Notes under the pieces: model-generated
Databases searched by the model: none
Seen by the model: only the letters and a program-made list of their open reading frames with translations
Told to the model about the DNA's origin: nothing
Program-made: the position numbers and the translations under genes
DNA from: Paucidesulfovibrio longus DSM 6739
GTDB taxonomy: Bacteria; Desulfobacterota; Desulfovibrionia; Desulfovibrionales; Desulfovibrionaceae
Assembly (NCBI RefSeq): GCF_000420485.1
Contig: NZ_ATVA01000002.1
Coordinates: 39,775 to 103,774 of the forward strand
Length of the DNA stretch: 64,000 nucleotides
Direction of reading: 5' to 3'
In this document: positions 42,983-51,796 of the stretch, one piece after another
Layout: the number at the start of each line of letters is the position of its first letter
Position numbering within the stretch: the stretch's first letter is position 1

Positions 42983-43738
42983 ATGGCCAAGGGAAGAGCC
43001 GAGGACGAAGTCCTCATCATCGAGCAGTACGAGGAGGGACCGCCCCCGGAAGAGGGGCTGCCGCCCTGGATGGCCACGTTCGCGGACATGGTCACGCTGC
43101 TGCTTTGCTTTTTCGTGCTGCTGCTGTCCTTCACCAACCAGGACATCAACAACTTCCAAATGCTCATGGGCGCCATGTCCGACGCCTTCGGCGTGCAGAA
43201 GGAGCGCAGCGACGCCAAGGAAATCCCCTACGCGGACACGTCGCGCAGCTTCAAGACCGAGATGGAGAACGAGTCCGAGATCAAGCAGCTGGCCGCCTCG
43301 CTGAAGAAGTTCATCCAGGACGAGACGCTTACGGGCGAAGCCTCCCTGAGCGTGGACAACACCGGCGTCATGCTCCGGGTGGGCAACAAGGCCATGTTCC
43401 GGCCCGGCTCCTACGACCTCACTCCCGAATCCATCAGCGTGCTGGTGGAGGTCATCAAGCTGCTCAATTCCACGCCCTTCAACCTCATCGTCACCGGACA
43501 CACGGACGGCGAGAGCCGCAACGAGCAGCTCTTCGACACCAACTGGGAGCTTTCCGCCACGCGGGCCGCAGCCTGCCTGCGCTTCATCCTCGAACATTCG
43601 AGCGTCTCGCCGGACCGGCTCAAGGCCGTGGGCCTGGCCGGGTCCAAGCCGCTGGTGCCGAGCACGACGGAAGCCAACAAGGCGCTGAATCGGCGCGTGG
43701 AATTCTATTTCAAGGCTCCGGGCGACAAGAACTGGTAA
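42983..43738 (+). CDS. MotB-type stator protein, copy 2 (OmpA-like C terminus)
   Basis: 251 residues, ATG 9 bp after the previous stop. The same layout as copy 1: PPWMATFADMVTLLLCFFVL with the ion-binding Asp35, a plug/linker region, and an OmpA-like domain with LIVTGHTDGES, NWELSATRAAACLRFIL and LKAVGLAGSKPLVPS. The divergent periplasmic region suggests that the two MotB proteins may form one mixed stator or respond differently to load or peptidoglycan. Which copy is the ancestral partner of MotA is unclear. Confidence 0.92.
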   Translation: MAKGRAEDEVLIIEQYEEGPPPEEGLPPWMATFADMVTLLLCFFVLLLSFTNQDINNFQMLMGAMSDAFGVQKERSDAKEIPYADTSRSFKTEMENESEIKQLAASLKKFIQDETLTGEASLSVDNTGVMLRVGNKAMFRPGSYDLTPESISVLVEVIKLLNSTPFNLIVTGHTDGESRNEQLFDTNWELSATRAAACLRFILEHSSVSPDRLKAVGLAGSKPLVPSTTEANKALNRRVEFYFKAPGDKNW

Positions 43739-43762
43739 TCCCGCGCCGGGAAAGGAGCGCAG

Positions 43763-44170
43763 ATGGAACGCATCGAGTGGAGCAAGGATCTGGAAGTGGG
43801 CATCGGGCTGCTCGACGCCCAGCACATGAACATGGTCAAGCTGATCAACACGCTGGGCGAGGCCGTGGAAAAAGACCAGGGCAAGACAGTCGTCAACGAG
43901 GTCATGGAGCAGCTCAAGCTGTACACCTCCTACCATTTCACGAGCGAGGAACGGCTGCTCCGCATCCATAACTACCCCGCCTACGAAGAGCACCTCCGGG
44001 AGCACCAGGAGTTTTCGGACGAAGTCGAGGATTTCTACCTGGACCTGCGTACCGGGGTTCCCGGAGTCAGCGCCGCGCTGCACGATTACCTGCGGCAGTG
44101 GTTCGTGGTCCACATCCAGGACGAGGACCAGCGCTACGCCAAGTTCCTTCGCGCCAAGGGCGAGAAGTGA
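43763..44170 (+). CDS. Bacteriohemerythrin
   Basis: 135 residues, a single hemerythrin domain. All seven di-iron ligands are in place: His21, His58, Glu62 (YHFTSEE), His77, His81 (EEHLREH), His117 and Asp122 (VHIQDED). It should bind oxygen reversibly in the cytosol. In anaerobes such proteins deliver or scavenge oxygen or act in aerotaxis. Its place directly behind the motor genes (24 bp) supports a link between oxygen sensing and motility, by inference. Confidence 0.95.
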   Translation: MERIEWSKDLEVGIGLLDAQHMNMVKLINTLGEAVEKDQGKTVVNEVMEQLKLYTSYHFTSEERLLRIHNYPAYEEHLREHQEFSDEVEDFYLDLRTGVPGVSAALHDYLRQWFVVHIQDEDQRYAKFLRAKGEK

Positions 44171-44189
44171 TTCCGCCTTCGGAGAGACG

Positions 44190-44696
44190 TTGGACTTCCT
44201 TGAGCCGACCCGCCGGATCATGGGCATGCGCCCCGCTGTCTGGGAGCGCCATGCCAATCCCTGGAGCGTCTATACCCGCATCCCCATCCTGCCCCTGCTG
44301 ACCCTGGCCGTCTGGAGCCGCGTCTGGATAGGATGGTGGGCTCTCGCCCCCGTTCTGCTTCTCGCGTTCTGGTCCTGGCTCAATCCGCGGGCGTTTCCGC
44401 CGCCCGCGTCCACGGAAGGCTGGGCCTCCAAGGCCGTCCTGGGCGAGCGCCTCTGGATGCGCCGGAGAGAGCTGCTCGTGCCGAGGCACCACGTCAGGGC
44501 TGCGGCGCTGCTTTCCGGACTCGCGCTGCTCGGTGCCGGGCTGCTCTGCTGGGGGCTGGCGATCCTGCACCCGTGGCTGACCCTGCTGGGGCTGACCCTG
44601 GCCGTGCTCGGCAAGCTCTGGTTCGTGGACCGCATGGCCTGGTTCTACGAGGAGCAGAGCCGTCAGCCGGAACGCACGGACCGGGCGGAAAAATAG
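44190..44696 (+). CDS. Small membrane protein, DUF6653-like
   Basis: 168 residues from a TTG at 44190 with GGAGAG just upstream; an ATG at 44220 is the alternative. Motifs ERHANPWSVYTRIPILPLL, WASKAVLGERLWMRR and VPRHH fit the DUF6653 pattern as I remember it. Four hydrophobic segments (two pairs) are separated by a basic cytosolic loop. There is no known function. It lies 19 bp after the hemerythrin gene, so it is probably the last gene of the motor unit. Confidence 0.68.
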   Translation: MDFLEPTRRIMGMRPAVWERHANPWSVYTRIPILPLLTLAVWSRVWIGWWALAPVLLLAFWSWLNPRAFPPPASTEGWASKAVLGERLWMRRRELLVPRHHVRAAALLSGLALLGAGLLCWGLAILHPWLTLLGLTLAVLGKLWFVDRMAWFYEEQSRQPERTDRAEK

Positions 44697-44798
44697 TCGC
44701 CCCGCTGCGTTTGCGCGGAAAATGCAAGCATTTCAGACTCCGCCGGTCCGATTTAAGTCCGTTTTCGATTAGTGAAATAAAGAATTAATCCCAGTTGC

Positions 44799-44826
44799 TT
44801 GACTTGGCGCAATCCCGGTGTACCCT
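44799..44826 (+). promoter_or_regulatory. Possible sigma-70-type promoter before the small membrane gene
   Basis: TTGACT at 44799-44804 is followed after 16 bases by TACCCT at 44821-44826, about 25 bp before the ATG. The -10 match is weak (3 of 6). Confidence 0.35.
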
Positions 44827-44850
44827 TTTATCCAAACACAGGGGGCTGTC

Positions 44851-45048
44851 ATGTCCATAGAGATGGGTTTCACCGAAGCGATCATGCTTTTCTGCGCGAT
44901 TGCGCTGCTCTTCCGCCTGGAAGGGGAACTGCCTGCCATGCTCGCCACGGTCCGCAGCGGCTTTCGGGCCGTGGGATCGAAGCTGAGCGACCACCAGCGA
45001 AGCGATTTCTACTGTTTCTTCCACTCCAAGGCCCTGATCGGGCGCTAG
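44851..45048 (+). CDS. Small membrane protein, 65 residues
   Basis: 65 residues from an ATG preceded by a purine-rich CAGGGGG site 6 bases away. One hydrophobic helix (TEAIMLFCAIALLF, about 8-22) is followed by a basic, helical cytosolic tail (VRSGFRAVGSKLSDHQRSDF). It has its own plausible promoter, codon use matches the genome, and a strong hairpin follows. I do not recognise the family. It could be a regulator of a membrane complex or simply an uncharacterised protein. Confidence 0.5.
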   Translation: MSIEMGFTEAIMLFCAIALLFRLEGELPAMLATVRSGFRAVGSKLSDHQRSDFYCFFHSKALIGR

Positions 45049-45119
45049 CGGAAGCGATGCCGCGCCAGCGGGCGCGGGACAGTATCGGCTTTTTCTACAC
45101 TCCTCCTCTTCTCGACGAC

Positions 45120-45155
45120 GAAGCGCCTGAACCGGATTTCCGGTTCAGGCGCTTC
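45120..45155. terminator. Long perfect hairpin between convergent genes
   Basis: A 16-bp perfect stem (45120-45135 with 45140-45155) has a 4-nt loop and lies between the small membrane gene and glnS. It lacks a clear T tract on either strand, so it may work as a barrier or RNA-end stabiliser. Confidence 0.65.
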
Positions 45156-45195
45156 AATGTCGTGCGGCGCACAGGGCCGCTGGAATCGGCGGTTC

Positions 45196-46902
45196 CTAGC
45201 TTTTCTGGGCGATCTTGGCCCAGGTGTCGCGCAGGGTGGCCGTGCGGTTGAACACGGGTTTGCCTGGCGCGTGGTCCTTGGCGTCCGCGCAGAAGTAGCC
45301 CAGCCGCTCGAACTGGCAGAGCCAGCCCGGCTCCTGATGCGCGAGGCAGGGCTCCAGCAGGGCCTGGACCGTGGTCAGGGATTCGGGGTTGAGCAGTTCC
45401 TTGAAGTCGCGGTCCTTGACGGCGGCGGGATTCTCCACGCTGAAGAGCTTGTCGTAGAGGCGGACCTCCGCGGGAACGGCGTGCGCCTCGGAAACCCAGT
45501 GCAGCGTGCCCTTGACCTTGCGTCCGTCCTTGGACCAGCCGCCTTTCGTCTCCGGATCGTAGGTGCAGCGGATTTCCGTGATCCTGCCGTCCGCGTCCTT
45601 TTCCACTCCCGTGCAGGTCACGTAATAGGCGTAGCGCAGGCGCACCTCCCGGCCGGGGGCCAGGCGGAAGAACTTCTTGGGCGGCTCTTCCATGAAATCC
45701 TCGCGCTCGATGTAGAGCACCTTGGAGAAGGGCACGATGCGCGAGCCCTGGCTTTCGTCCTCAGGATGGAAGGGCATGTCGAACTCGTCCACCTGCCCTT
45801 CGGGGTAGTTTTCGATGACCAGCCGCACGGGGTCGAGAACGCCCATGACGCGGGGGGCGCGGGCGTTGAGATCCTCGCGCACGCAATGCTCCAGCAGGGC
45901 GAAATCGACCATGGAATTGGCCTTGGACACGCCGATGCGGTCGCAGAAGTCGCGCAGCGCTTCCGGGGTGTAGCCTCTGCGCCGCAGGCCCGAGATGGTC
46001 GGCATGCGCGGGTCGCTCCAGCCGGAAACGTGGCCTTCGGACACGAGCTGGATCAGCTTGCGCTTGGAGAGCACGGTGTAGGTCAGGTTCAACCGCGCGA
46101 ATTCATACTGGTAGGGGCGCTCCGGGAATGCGGCCACGGTGTCCAGCACCCAGTCGTACAGCTCCCGGTTGTTCTCGAATTCCAGGGTGCAGATGGAATG
46201 GGTCACGCCTTCGATGGCGTCCGAAAGGCAGTGGGTGAAGTCGTACATCGGGTAGATGCACCACGCGTCCCCGGTGCGGTGATGGTGCGCCCGCTTGATG
46301 CGGTAGAGCGTGGGGTCGCGCATGACCATGTTGGGCGCGGCCATGTCGATCTTCGCGCGCAGCACGCGGGAGCCGTCGGGAAATTCCCCGGCGCGCATGC
46401 GCCGGAACAGGTCGAGGTTTTCCTCGGCGCTCCGCTCGCGGAAGGGCGAGGGCTTGCCCGGTTCCGTGAGGGTGCCGCGATACTCGCGGATTTCCTCGGC
46501 GCTGAGGTCGTCCACGTAGGCCTTGCCCATCTGGATGAGCTGCTCGGCAAAGGCGTAGATGCGGTCGAAATAATCCGAGGCGAAGCGTTTTTCGTCCCAG
46601 TCGAAGCCGAGCCAGCGCACGTCTTCCTGGATGGAATCGACGTATTCCTGCTCCTCCTTGGAGGGGTTGGTGTCGTCGAAGCGCAGGAAGCACTTGCCGT
46701 CGTATTCCCTGGCGAGGCCGAAGTTCAGGCAGATGGACTTGGCGTGCCCGATGTGCAGGTATCCGTTGGGCTCCGGAGGAAAGCGCGTCTGCACCCGGCC
46801 TTGGTCGTATTTGTTCTCGGCGATGTGGGCGTCGATGATGGTGCGGACGAAATCCTTGCCGATCCGGGTTTCCGGGCTTTCGGCGTCGCTGTGAGTGGTC
46901 AT
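45196..46902 (-). CDS. glnS: Glutaminyl-tRNA synthetase
   Basis: 568 residues, close to the usual 550-560. Class I signatures: [20 protein letters not shown] (HIGH) and the KMSKS-equivalent VLSKRKL. The GlnRS-specific tract [20 protein letters not shown] and [18 protein letters not shown] near the tRNA acceptor site are present, and the C-terminal beta-barrel anticodon domain is complete. A GlnRS means the cell need not depend on Glu-tRNA-Gln amidation. It starts at an ATG at 46902, with a 295-bp gap to the divergent M23 gene. Confidence 0.96.
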   Translation of the reverse strand: MTTHSDAESPETRIGKDFVRTIIDAHIAENKYDQGRVQTRFPPEPNGYLHIGHAKSICLNFGLAREYDGKCFLRFDDTNPSKEEQEYVDSIQEDVRWLGFDWDEKRFASDYFDRIYAFAEQLIQMGKAYVDDLSAEEIREYRGTLTEPGKPSPFRERSAEENLDLFRRMRAGEFPDGSRVLRAKIDMAAPNMVMRDPTLYRIKRAHHHRTGDAWCIYPMYDFTHCLSDAIEGVTHSICTLEFENNRELYDWVLDTVAAFPERPYQYEFARLNLTYTVLSKRKLIQLVSEGHVSGWSDPRMPTISGLRRRGYTPEALRDFCDRIGVSKANSMVDFALLEHCVREDLNARAPRVMGVLDPVRLVIENYPEGQVDEFDMPFHPEDESQGSRIVPFSKVLYIEREDFMEEPPKKFFRLAPGREVRLRYAYYVTCTGVEKDADGRITEIRCTYDPETKGGWSKDGRKVKGTLHWVSEAHAVPAEVRLYDKLFSVENPAAVKDRDFKELLNPESLTTVQALLEPCLAHQEPGWLCQFERLGYFCADAKDHAPGKPVFNRTATLRDTWAKIAQKS

Positions 46903-47196
46903 TGCGTTTCCTCGTGTGGGAAGGGTTGCTCCCGTTCAACGTCGTGCGGCTCAGAACCGCCGCCGCAACGGGGATCGGCGGAAAATACGGAAAATGCCCC
47001 ATGCGGTCAAATGGCAAGCGCGGCCCGGGGTGATACGGATCGCCGGTAACGTCGTTTCATTTGTGCGAAAAGAAAGGAGAAGCTTCAAAATGGCTTTTCA
47101 AGCGCAGGGGAATGGGGTAAAGAACGCGAGGCACGCCGTGCGCGTATTGAATTGACAGCGAAAAACATCCAAGCGAGCGCGAAGACAGCTGAACCG

Positions 47197-48117
47197 ATGA
47201 ATCTCTGCGGCCTCTTTTCCAGCTACCAGGTGCTGGTGTATCCCGAAAAAGACGGGGAATGCCGGACTCTGAACATTCGATGCATCCTGCCGGTGCTGTT
47301 CTTTTCGCTGCTTCTCGCCTTGGTGGTCACCTTCGGATTTCTGCTCCAGATGTACTTTTCCCACGCGGACCTGCGGGCCAGCTACGACGCCCGCGAACAA
47401 TTGCGCCTCGAGCAGCGGCTGGACATCCTGTTCCAGGCCCGGCGGCTCATGGGGCTCCAGCACGATTACGACCGGATCGACGATTTCTGCAACAAGCTCA
47501 TGGTCATGACCAACATGACCGAACCCAACCAGGAATGGGATGCCTTTACGGGCAGCGGCGGTCCGGCCATCAACGACATGACCCTTTCGCCCTACGACAC
47601 CCGGAGCCTGATCCGAAACATGCAGGGAGCCGTGGCCGCCCTGAACCGCGAGGTTCTCGACAGCGAGGTGCTCCAGCAGCTGATCCTCAAGCAGGTACGG
47701 GAAAACAAGCAGGTTCTCGATTCCACGCCCTCGGTCTGGCCGGTCAAGGGACGCATCACTTCCGGCTTCGGCATGCGCCAGCATCCCTTCGACCACACCT
47801 ACAAGTTCCATCGCGGACTGGACATCGTGCCTCCGGGCGGTCGCGGAACCCCGATCCACTCGCCGGCCAACGGCACCGTCATCTTCACCGGCAGGGACGG
47901 CGGCTACGGGCTCAGCCTGCTCATCCAGCACCAGGGCAACATCACCACGCGCTACGGCCACCTCAAGAGCATCGCGGTCAAGGTCGGGCAGAAGGTCCAC
48001 CGCGACGACATCGTCGCCTTCGTGGGCAACTCCGGGCGCAGCACCGGACCGCATCTGCACTACGAAGTCCTGGTGGCGGGCAAGCCCCAGAATCCCAGGA
48101 AATACATCCTGAACTAG
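47197..48117 (+). CDS. Membrane-anchored M23 peptidase (LytM type)
   Basis: 306 residues if read from the ATG at 47197; a TTG at 47152 would add 15. One membrane helix (about residues 28-55 from the ATG: ILPVLFFSLLLALVVTFGFL) precedes a coiled-coil region (about 60-185, Arg/Leu/Gln-rich) and a C-terminal LytM domain with HRGLDIVPPGG (HxxxD) and GPHLHYEV, so zinc ligands are intact. The other motifs, SGFGMRQHPF and GYGLSLLIQHQGN, are typical. It cuts peptidoglycan cross-links from an inner-membrane anchor. The coiled coil may interact with division or cell-shape proteins. Confidence 0.88.
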   Translation: MNLCGLFSSYQVLVYPEKDGECRTLNIRCILPVLFFSLLLALVVTFGFLLQMYFSHADLRASYDAREQLRLEQRLDILFQARRLMGLQHDYDRIDDFCNKLMVMTNMTEPNQEWDAFTGSGGPAINDMTLSPYDTRSLIRNMQGAVAALNREVLDSEVLQQLILKQVRENKQVLDSTPSVWPVKGRITSGFGMRQHPFDHTYKFHRGLDIVPPGGRGTPIHSPANGTVIFTGRDGGYGLSLLIQHQGNITTRYGHLKSIAVKVGQKVHRDDIVAFVGNSGRSTGPHLHYEVLVAGKPQNPRKYILN

Positions 48118-48280
48118 TCCTGTTCCGGTCTTGGAATCAGGAAAGGCGCAACGGCCGGGACAGACTTCCGCGCCGCTGCCTTGCCGCGTGCGCGGACCCG
48201 GTACCGGTCCCTTCCCTGGGTCCGGTGGTCGGGCGCCGATCGGGCGGCATGCCGCCACGTTCCGCTTTGCGGGGCGATAC

Positions 48281-49144
48281 TCAGGCTACCGCGCCCTGGG
48301 CCAAGGATCCCGTTTCGACGCCTTGGGCCTCGTAGGCGCGCATGGCCATGCGCATCAGCGCGGATTGTCCGTCGTTCCCGCCTGCGCCTTCGTCTTGGCC
48401 CCGGCCTGCGCCGTCCGTCTCGAAGAGGCTCTCCAGGCTGACGTCGCCGTTGGCGAACGCCTGACGAAGTTCGTCCATGGTCACGACGCCGTCTTCATTG
48501 AGGTCGTACTCGTCGTACTCCTCGTCGTCGTCGCTGGAAGAGGCGCTCTCCGTGCCGCCGGAGCTTTCCGATCCTCCGGATCCGGACACTCCGGAAGCGG
48601 TGGCCGCGGCGGCAATGGTCTCGCCGCTCTGTTCCGCGCCCTGCGCCCCCGTCATGCCGTCCGGCGGCCGCATGGCCGCGTTGATCTCCTCGGTGGAGAC
48701 GGAGCCGTCGCCGTCGGCGTCGAGCGCGCCGAACAGCTCGTCGCTCAGGCCGCTTTCCTCCTGGCTGAGCATGCCGTTTCCGTCCGCGTCGCTCTCGGAG
48801 ATGAGGGAACTGGCGAAATCGCCTTCCCCACGGCCTCCCATGCCCTGCATGAGCATGTTCAGACCGCCCATCATGCGGTCCATTTCCTTTTTGCGGCTCT
48901 CCATGTCGGCGGAGATCTCTTCCTCGGTGAGATACCCGTCTCCGTCCGTGTCCGCGTTGTCGAACCTGGTCTGGCCGATGCCGGCCTCTTCGAGGCTGAG
49001 CAGACCGTCGCCGTCGCCGTCCTTGTCGCTGACGAAGGAGCCGGCGAACTCCCCGCTGTCTCCTCCACGGTTCGCGCGCATCTGCGCAAGAACATCGGAG
49101 GAAAGGCTCGCCAAAGTCGAGCTGCCTATGCCGGAAACATCCAC
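48281..49144 (-). CDS. Acidic five-EF-hand protein without signal peptide
   Basis: 287 residues from a GTG with a strong AAGGAGG site 6 bases upstream. Five EF-hand loops are readable: DKDGDGDGLLSLEE, DTDGDGYLTEEE, DADGNGMLSQEE, DADGDGSVSTEE and DLNEDGVVTMDE; the last has an acidic Asn/Glu substitution but keeps key ligands. Gly/Ser/Ala-rich linkers and an Asp/Glu run separate loops 4 and 5. No Sec signal or membrane helix is visible, so it is either a cytosolic calcium buffer/sensor or exported by a signal-less route. Met-rich MMGGLNMLMQGMGG resembles a calmodulin-like linker. Confidence 0.8.
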   Translation of the reverse strand: MDVSGIGSSTLASLSSDVLAQMRANRGGDSGEFAGSFVSDKDGDGDGLLSLEEAGIGQTRFDNADTDGDGYLTEEEISADMESRKKEMDRMMGGLNMLMQGMGGRGEGDFASSLISESDADGNGMLSQEESGLSDELFGALDADGDGSVSTEEINAAMRPPDGMTGAQGAEQSGETIAAAATASGVSGSGGSESSGGTESASSSDDDEEYDEYDLNEDGVVTMDELRQAFANGDVSLESLFETDGAGRGQDEGAGGNDGQSALMRMAMRAYEAQGVETGSLAQGAVA

Positions 49145-49527
49145 GACGTACCTCCTTGCTGAGGGTTGTTCCACGGGCCGGGAGGCAGGATTTGCCGCCC
49201 TTTGCCCCGCTTTCGGAGCAAGCAAGGAGAGGGCCTGAATATGTTAAGATCGATCATCTTAATGTTTATTAATATTGATATGCCGGGAGGATGCTTTGAC
49301 GCATGCCGCTGCCGGGCCGGAATGTCGAAGCTTTTCGGGAAAAGTGCGGGGAGCGGGGAAGCGCGCTCTGGATTGGAATGCTGCACGGCGCAGGCGTTTG
49401 AGCGAGGCCGGGAAAATCGCATTTCCGGACTTGAGCTTGCTCCCGCGCCGGGGTAGGGCTCCTGTCAGGCGCGCGGGCCGCGCTATTCGGGACGTGGCCC
49501 GAAATCATCAAAACAAAGGAAGCCAGC
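49145..49527. other. 383-bp intergenic region between EF-hand and YaiI-like genes
   Basis: The part facing the EF-hand gene is AT-rich (about 49236-49285) and contains the dyad TTAAGAT-N5-ATCTTAA at 49244-49262, a candidate operator or promoter element. The rest is GC-rich and holds no gene I would call. Confidence 0.4.
49244..49262. promoter_or_regulatory. AT-rich inverted repeat upstream of the EF-hand gene
   Basis: 7-bp arms (49244-49250, 49256-49262) with a 5-bp spacer lie about 100 bp upstream of the EF-hand start. It has the shape of a dimer-binding operator; the binding protein is unknown. Confidence 0.3.
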
Positions 49528-49980
49528 ATGCGGATTTGGGTCGACGCCGACGCCTGCCCCAACGCGATCAAGGAAATCCTCTTCAAGGCCGCCCTGCGGC
49601 GCGAGGTCCGGCTGACCCTGGTGGCCAACACCTCGCTGACCGTGCCGACCTCGCCGCTGATAGACACCATCCGCGTGCCTGCGGGCATGGACGAGGCGGA
49701 CAAGGAGATCGCCAAGCAGGCGGAGGCGGGCGACCTCGTGGTCACGGCGGACATCCCCCTCGCGGACAAGATCGTGGACAAGGGCGCCACGGGCCTGAAC
49801 CCGCGCGGGGAGCTGTACACCGAAGAAAACGTCAAGGGGCTGCTGCGCATGCGCAACCTCATGGAGGAGCTGCGCAGCGGCGGCATGGCCTCGGGCGGCC
49901 CTGCCCCTCTCGGCCCGCGCGACAAGCAGGAATTCGCCAATCAACTGGATCGCTTTCTGACCAGAAGCCTGCCCCGGTAG
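49528..49980 (+). CDS. YaiI/YqxD-family (UPF0178) protein
   Basis: 150 residues. MRIWVDADACPNAIKEIL, TLVANTSLTVPTSPLI, GMDEADKEIAKQAEAGDLV, VTADIPLADKIVDKGATGLN and RNLMEELRSGG are diagnostic of the DUF188/YaiI family. The acidic cluster (DADACP, EAD, TADIPLAD) resembles a PIN-like nuclease fold, but no activity is established. It is a soluble cytosolic protein. The ribosome site is AAAGGA upstream of the ATG. Confidence 0.93.
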   Translation: MRIWVDADACPNAIKEILFKAALRREVRLTLVANTSLTVPTSPLIDTIRVPAGMDEADKEIAKQAEAGDLVVTADIPLADKIVDKGATGLNPRGELYTEENVKGLLRMRNLMEELRSGGMASGGPAPLGPRDKQEFANQLDRFLTRSLPR

Positions 49981-50268
49981 CGGCTGAACAGTTCTTCCTT
50001 CCTGAAGAGGCCGGATTCGGCTTCGGCGTGTTGCCCGTCGCCGCCGAACCCGCAGGAGTGCGGCTTGGCGCATGGCCCGCGTCTTGGCTTCTGCCAAAAC
50101 GTGCGGGTTTGCCAGTGCGCAAAAGCCGGGGAACCCCAAAACAGGGTGCGTAAACAAAAATCAGGGCAGCAATTTTTTACGGATTGCAAAACACCGCAGG
50201 AAAGTATACCCCCCACCTTGGTTTTTCTTGTTTTGCAGAAAATCAACCCGAAAAAGACGATTGGCATC

Positions 50269-51618
50269 ATGAAACGCGAAGGTTTTGCGACCCGGCTCGG
50301 CGTGCTGACGGCAACGCTCGGCTCCGCGGTCGGATTGGGCAATATCTGGAAATTTCCCTACATGACCGGCCAGAACGGCGGAGCCGCCTTTCTGTTCATC
50401 TACCTCGCGGCCACCGTGGTCGTGGGCCTGCCGATCATGATCGCCGAGATCATGATGGGCCGCCGGGCCAGGGCCAATGCCATCACCACCTGGAAGAAGG
50501 TTGCGCCGGACAATTCCGGATGGATGCTCGTGGGCGTCTGCGGGGTGCTCGCCGCATTCTCGATCATGGCTTTCTATACCGACGTCGTGGGCTGGGTCTT
50601 CCGCTACATCGTCCAGGCCGCCGCAGGAGGGCTGAACTCCTCCGACCCGAAGGCGGCCGAAGCCGTCTTCAAGGCCACGGTCTCGGCGCCGTGGGCCTCG
50701 CTGGCCTGGCAGTGGGGCGTGCTCGCCCTCGTCAGCACGATCATCCTCGGCGGCGTGAGCAAGGGCATCGAGAAGACGACCAAGATCCTCATGCCGATGC
50801 TGCTGGGCATGCTCATCGTGGTCTGCATCCGTTCCCTGACCCTGCCCCGCGCGCTCGACGGCCTGGCCTTTCTCTTCAATCCAGATTTTTCCAAGGTCGA
50901 CGGAGAGGTGGTGCTCATGGCCATGGGCTTGGCCTTTTTCAAGCTCTCCATCGGCATGGGCACCATGATGACCTACGGCAGCTACTTCCGCGAGGACGCG
51001 AACGTGCCTCTCACGGCCAGCCGCGTGATGCTCGCCGACCTGACCGTGTCCCTGCTGGCGGGCATCGCCATCTTCCCGGCCGTGTTCAACTACGGATTCG
51101 AGCCCGCTGCCGGGCCGGGCCTGCTGTTCATGACCGTTCCCGCCGTGTTCAGCTCCATGCCCTTTGGTCAGGCGTTCATGACCCTGTTCTTCGTGCTCAC
51201 GGCGGTGGCCACCATCGGGGCCATGCTTTCGCTTTTCGAGGTGCCCGTGGCCTTCATGATCGAGAGCGGCCTGGGCTGGTCCCGAAAGAAGGCCACCATC
51301 GCCACGGCCGTGGGCCTGGGCATCTGCGGAATCCCGGCTACGCTCTCGTTCAGCGCCATGAGCGACGTGACGCTGTTCGGCCTGAACTTCTTCGACTTCT
51401 ACGACTACCTCTCCTCGAACCTGCTCATGCCCATCGGCGGCTTCTTCATCTGCGTGTTCGCAGGCTGGTTCTGGGGCCGCGAACGCACCGAGGCCGACCT
51501 GAGCAACCGGGGAGCGCTCTCCAACCGCGCCGTGATCGCGCTCTATTCCCTGATCGTGAAGTGGATCACCCCGTTGCTCGTGCTGCTGGTCCTGCTCAAG
51601 GGGCTGGGCGCGTTCTAG
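50269..51618 (+). CDS. Sodium-dependent amino-acid/neurotransmitter-type symporter (NSS family)
   Basis: 449 residues with about 11 hydrophobic helices. The first helix with LGSAVGLGNIWKFPYMTGQNGG is the hallmark of the LeuT/NSS family (unwound TM1 that binds Na+ and substrate), and FFKLSIGMGTMMTYGSY marks TM6. It should couple Na+ to uptake of an amino acid or similar amine across the inner membrane. The start chosen is the ATG before MKREGFATRLG; an upstream extension of the frame is not conserved. It is followed by a long hairpin. Confidence 0.92.
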   Translation: MKREGFATRLGVLTATLGSAVGLGNIWKFPYMTGQNGGAAFLFIYLAATVVVGLPIMIAEIMMGRRARANAITTWKKVAPDNSGWMLVGVCGVLAAFSIMAFYTDVVGWVFRYIVQAAAGGLNSSDPKAAEAVFKATVSAPWASLAWQWGVLALVSTIILGGVSKGIEKTTKILMPMLLGMLIVVCIRSLTLPRALDGLAFLFNPDFSKVDGEVVLMAMGLAFFKLSIGMGTMMTYGSYFREDANVPLTASRVMLADLTVSLLAGIAIFPAVFNYGFEPAAGPGLLFMTVPAVFSSMPFGQAFMTLFFVLTAVATIGAMLSLFEVPVAFMIESGLGWSRKKATIATAVGLGICGIPATLSFSAMSDVTLFGLNFFDFYDYLSSNLLMPIGGFFICVFAGWFWGRERTEADLSNRGALSNRAVIALYSLIVKWITPLLVLLVLLKGLGAF

Positions 51619-51671
51619 CCGAGGCGGGCGAACTCCGGACAGCGGCGTTTCGCCGCAGAGCATTGATGGGG

Positions 51672-51718
51672 CAGCGCCCCGGCATCCCCACCCTTAGGTT
51701 CGGGGTGCCGGGGCGCTG
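51672..51718. terminator. Terminator-like hairpin
   Basis: A 17-bp stem with one bulged base (51672-51689 with 51702-51718) and a 12-nt loop is followed by TCTTG. It lies between the convergent transporter and NtrC-type regulator genes. Confidence 0.7.
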
Positions 51719-51796
51719 TCTTGCGTGCGGCCGCGGCGGATGCGCAGCCCCTGGCCCTGAGGCGGCGGACCGAATGGAGCCGGGACCATGCGCGGC

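Noticed and set aside
47152..47196. TTG start for the membrane-anchored M23 peptidase
   Set aside because: It has no convincing ribosome site and begins in a TTGACA-like stretch; the ATG at 47197 is preferred, although neither start is strongly marked.
48243..48256. Perfect 14-bp palindrome GGCGGCATGCCGCC
   Set aside because: No loop, so not a terminator; in a GC-rich genome one such palindrome can occur by chance, and it sits in a convergent gap without a nearby promoter.
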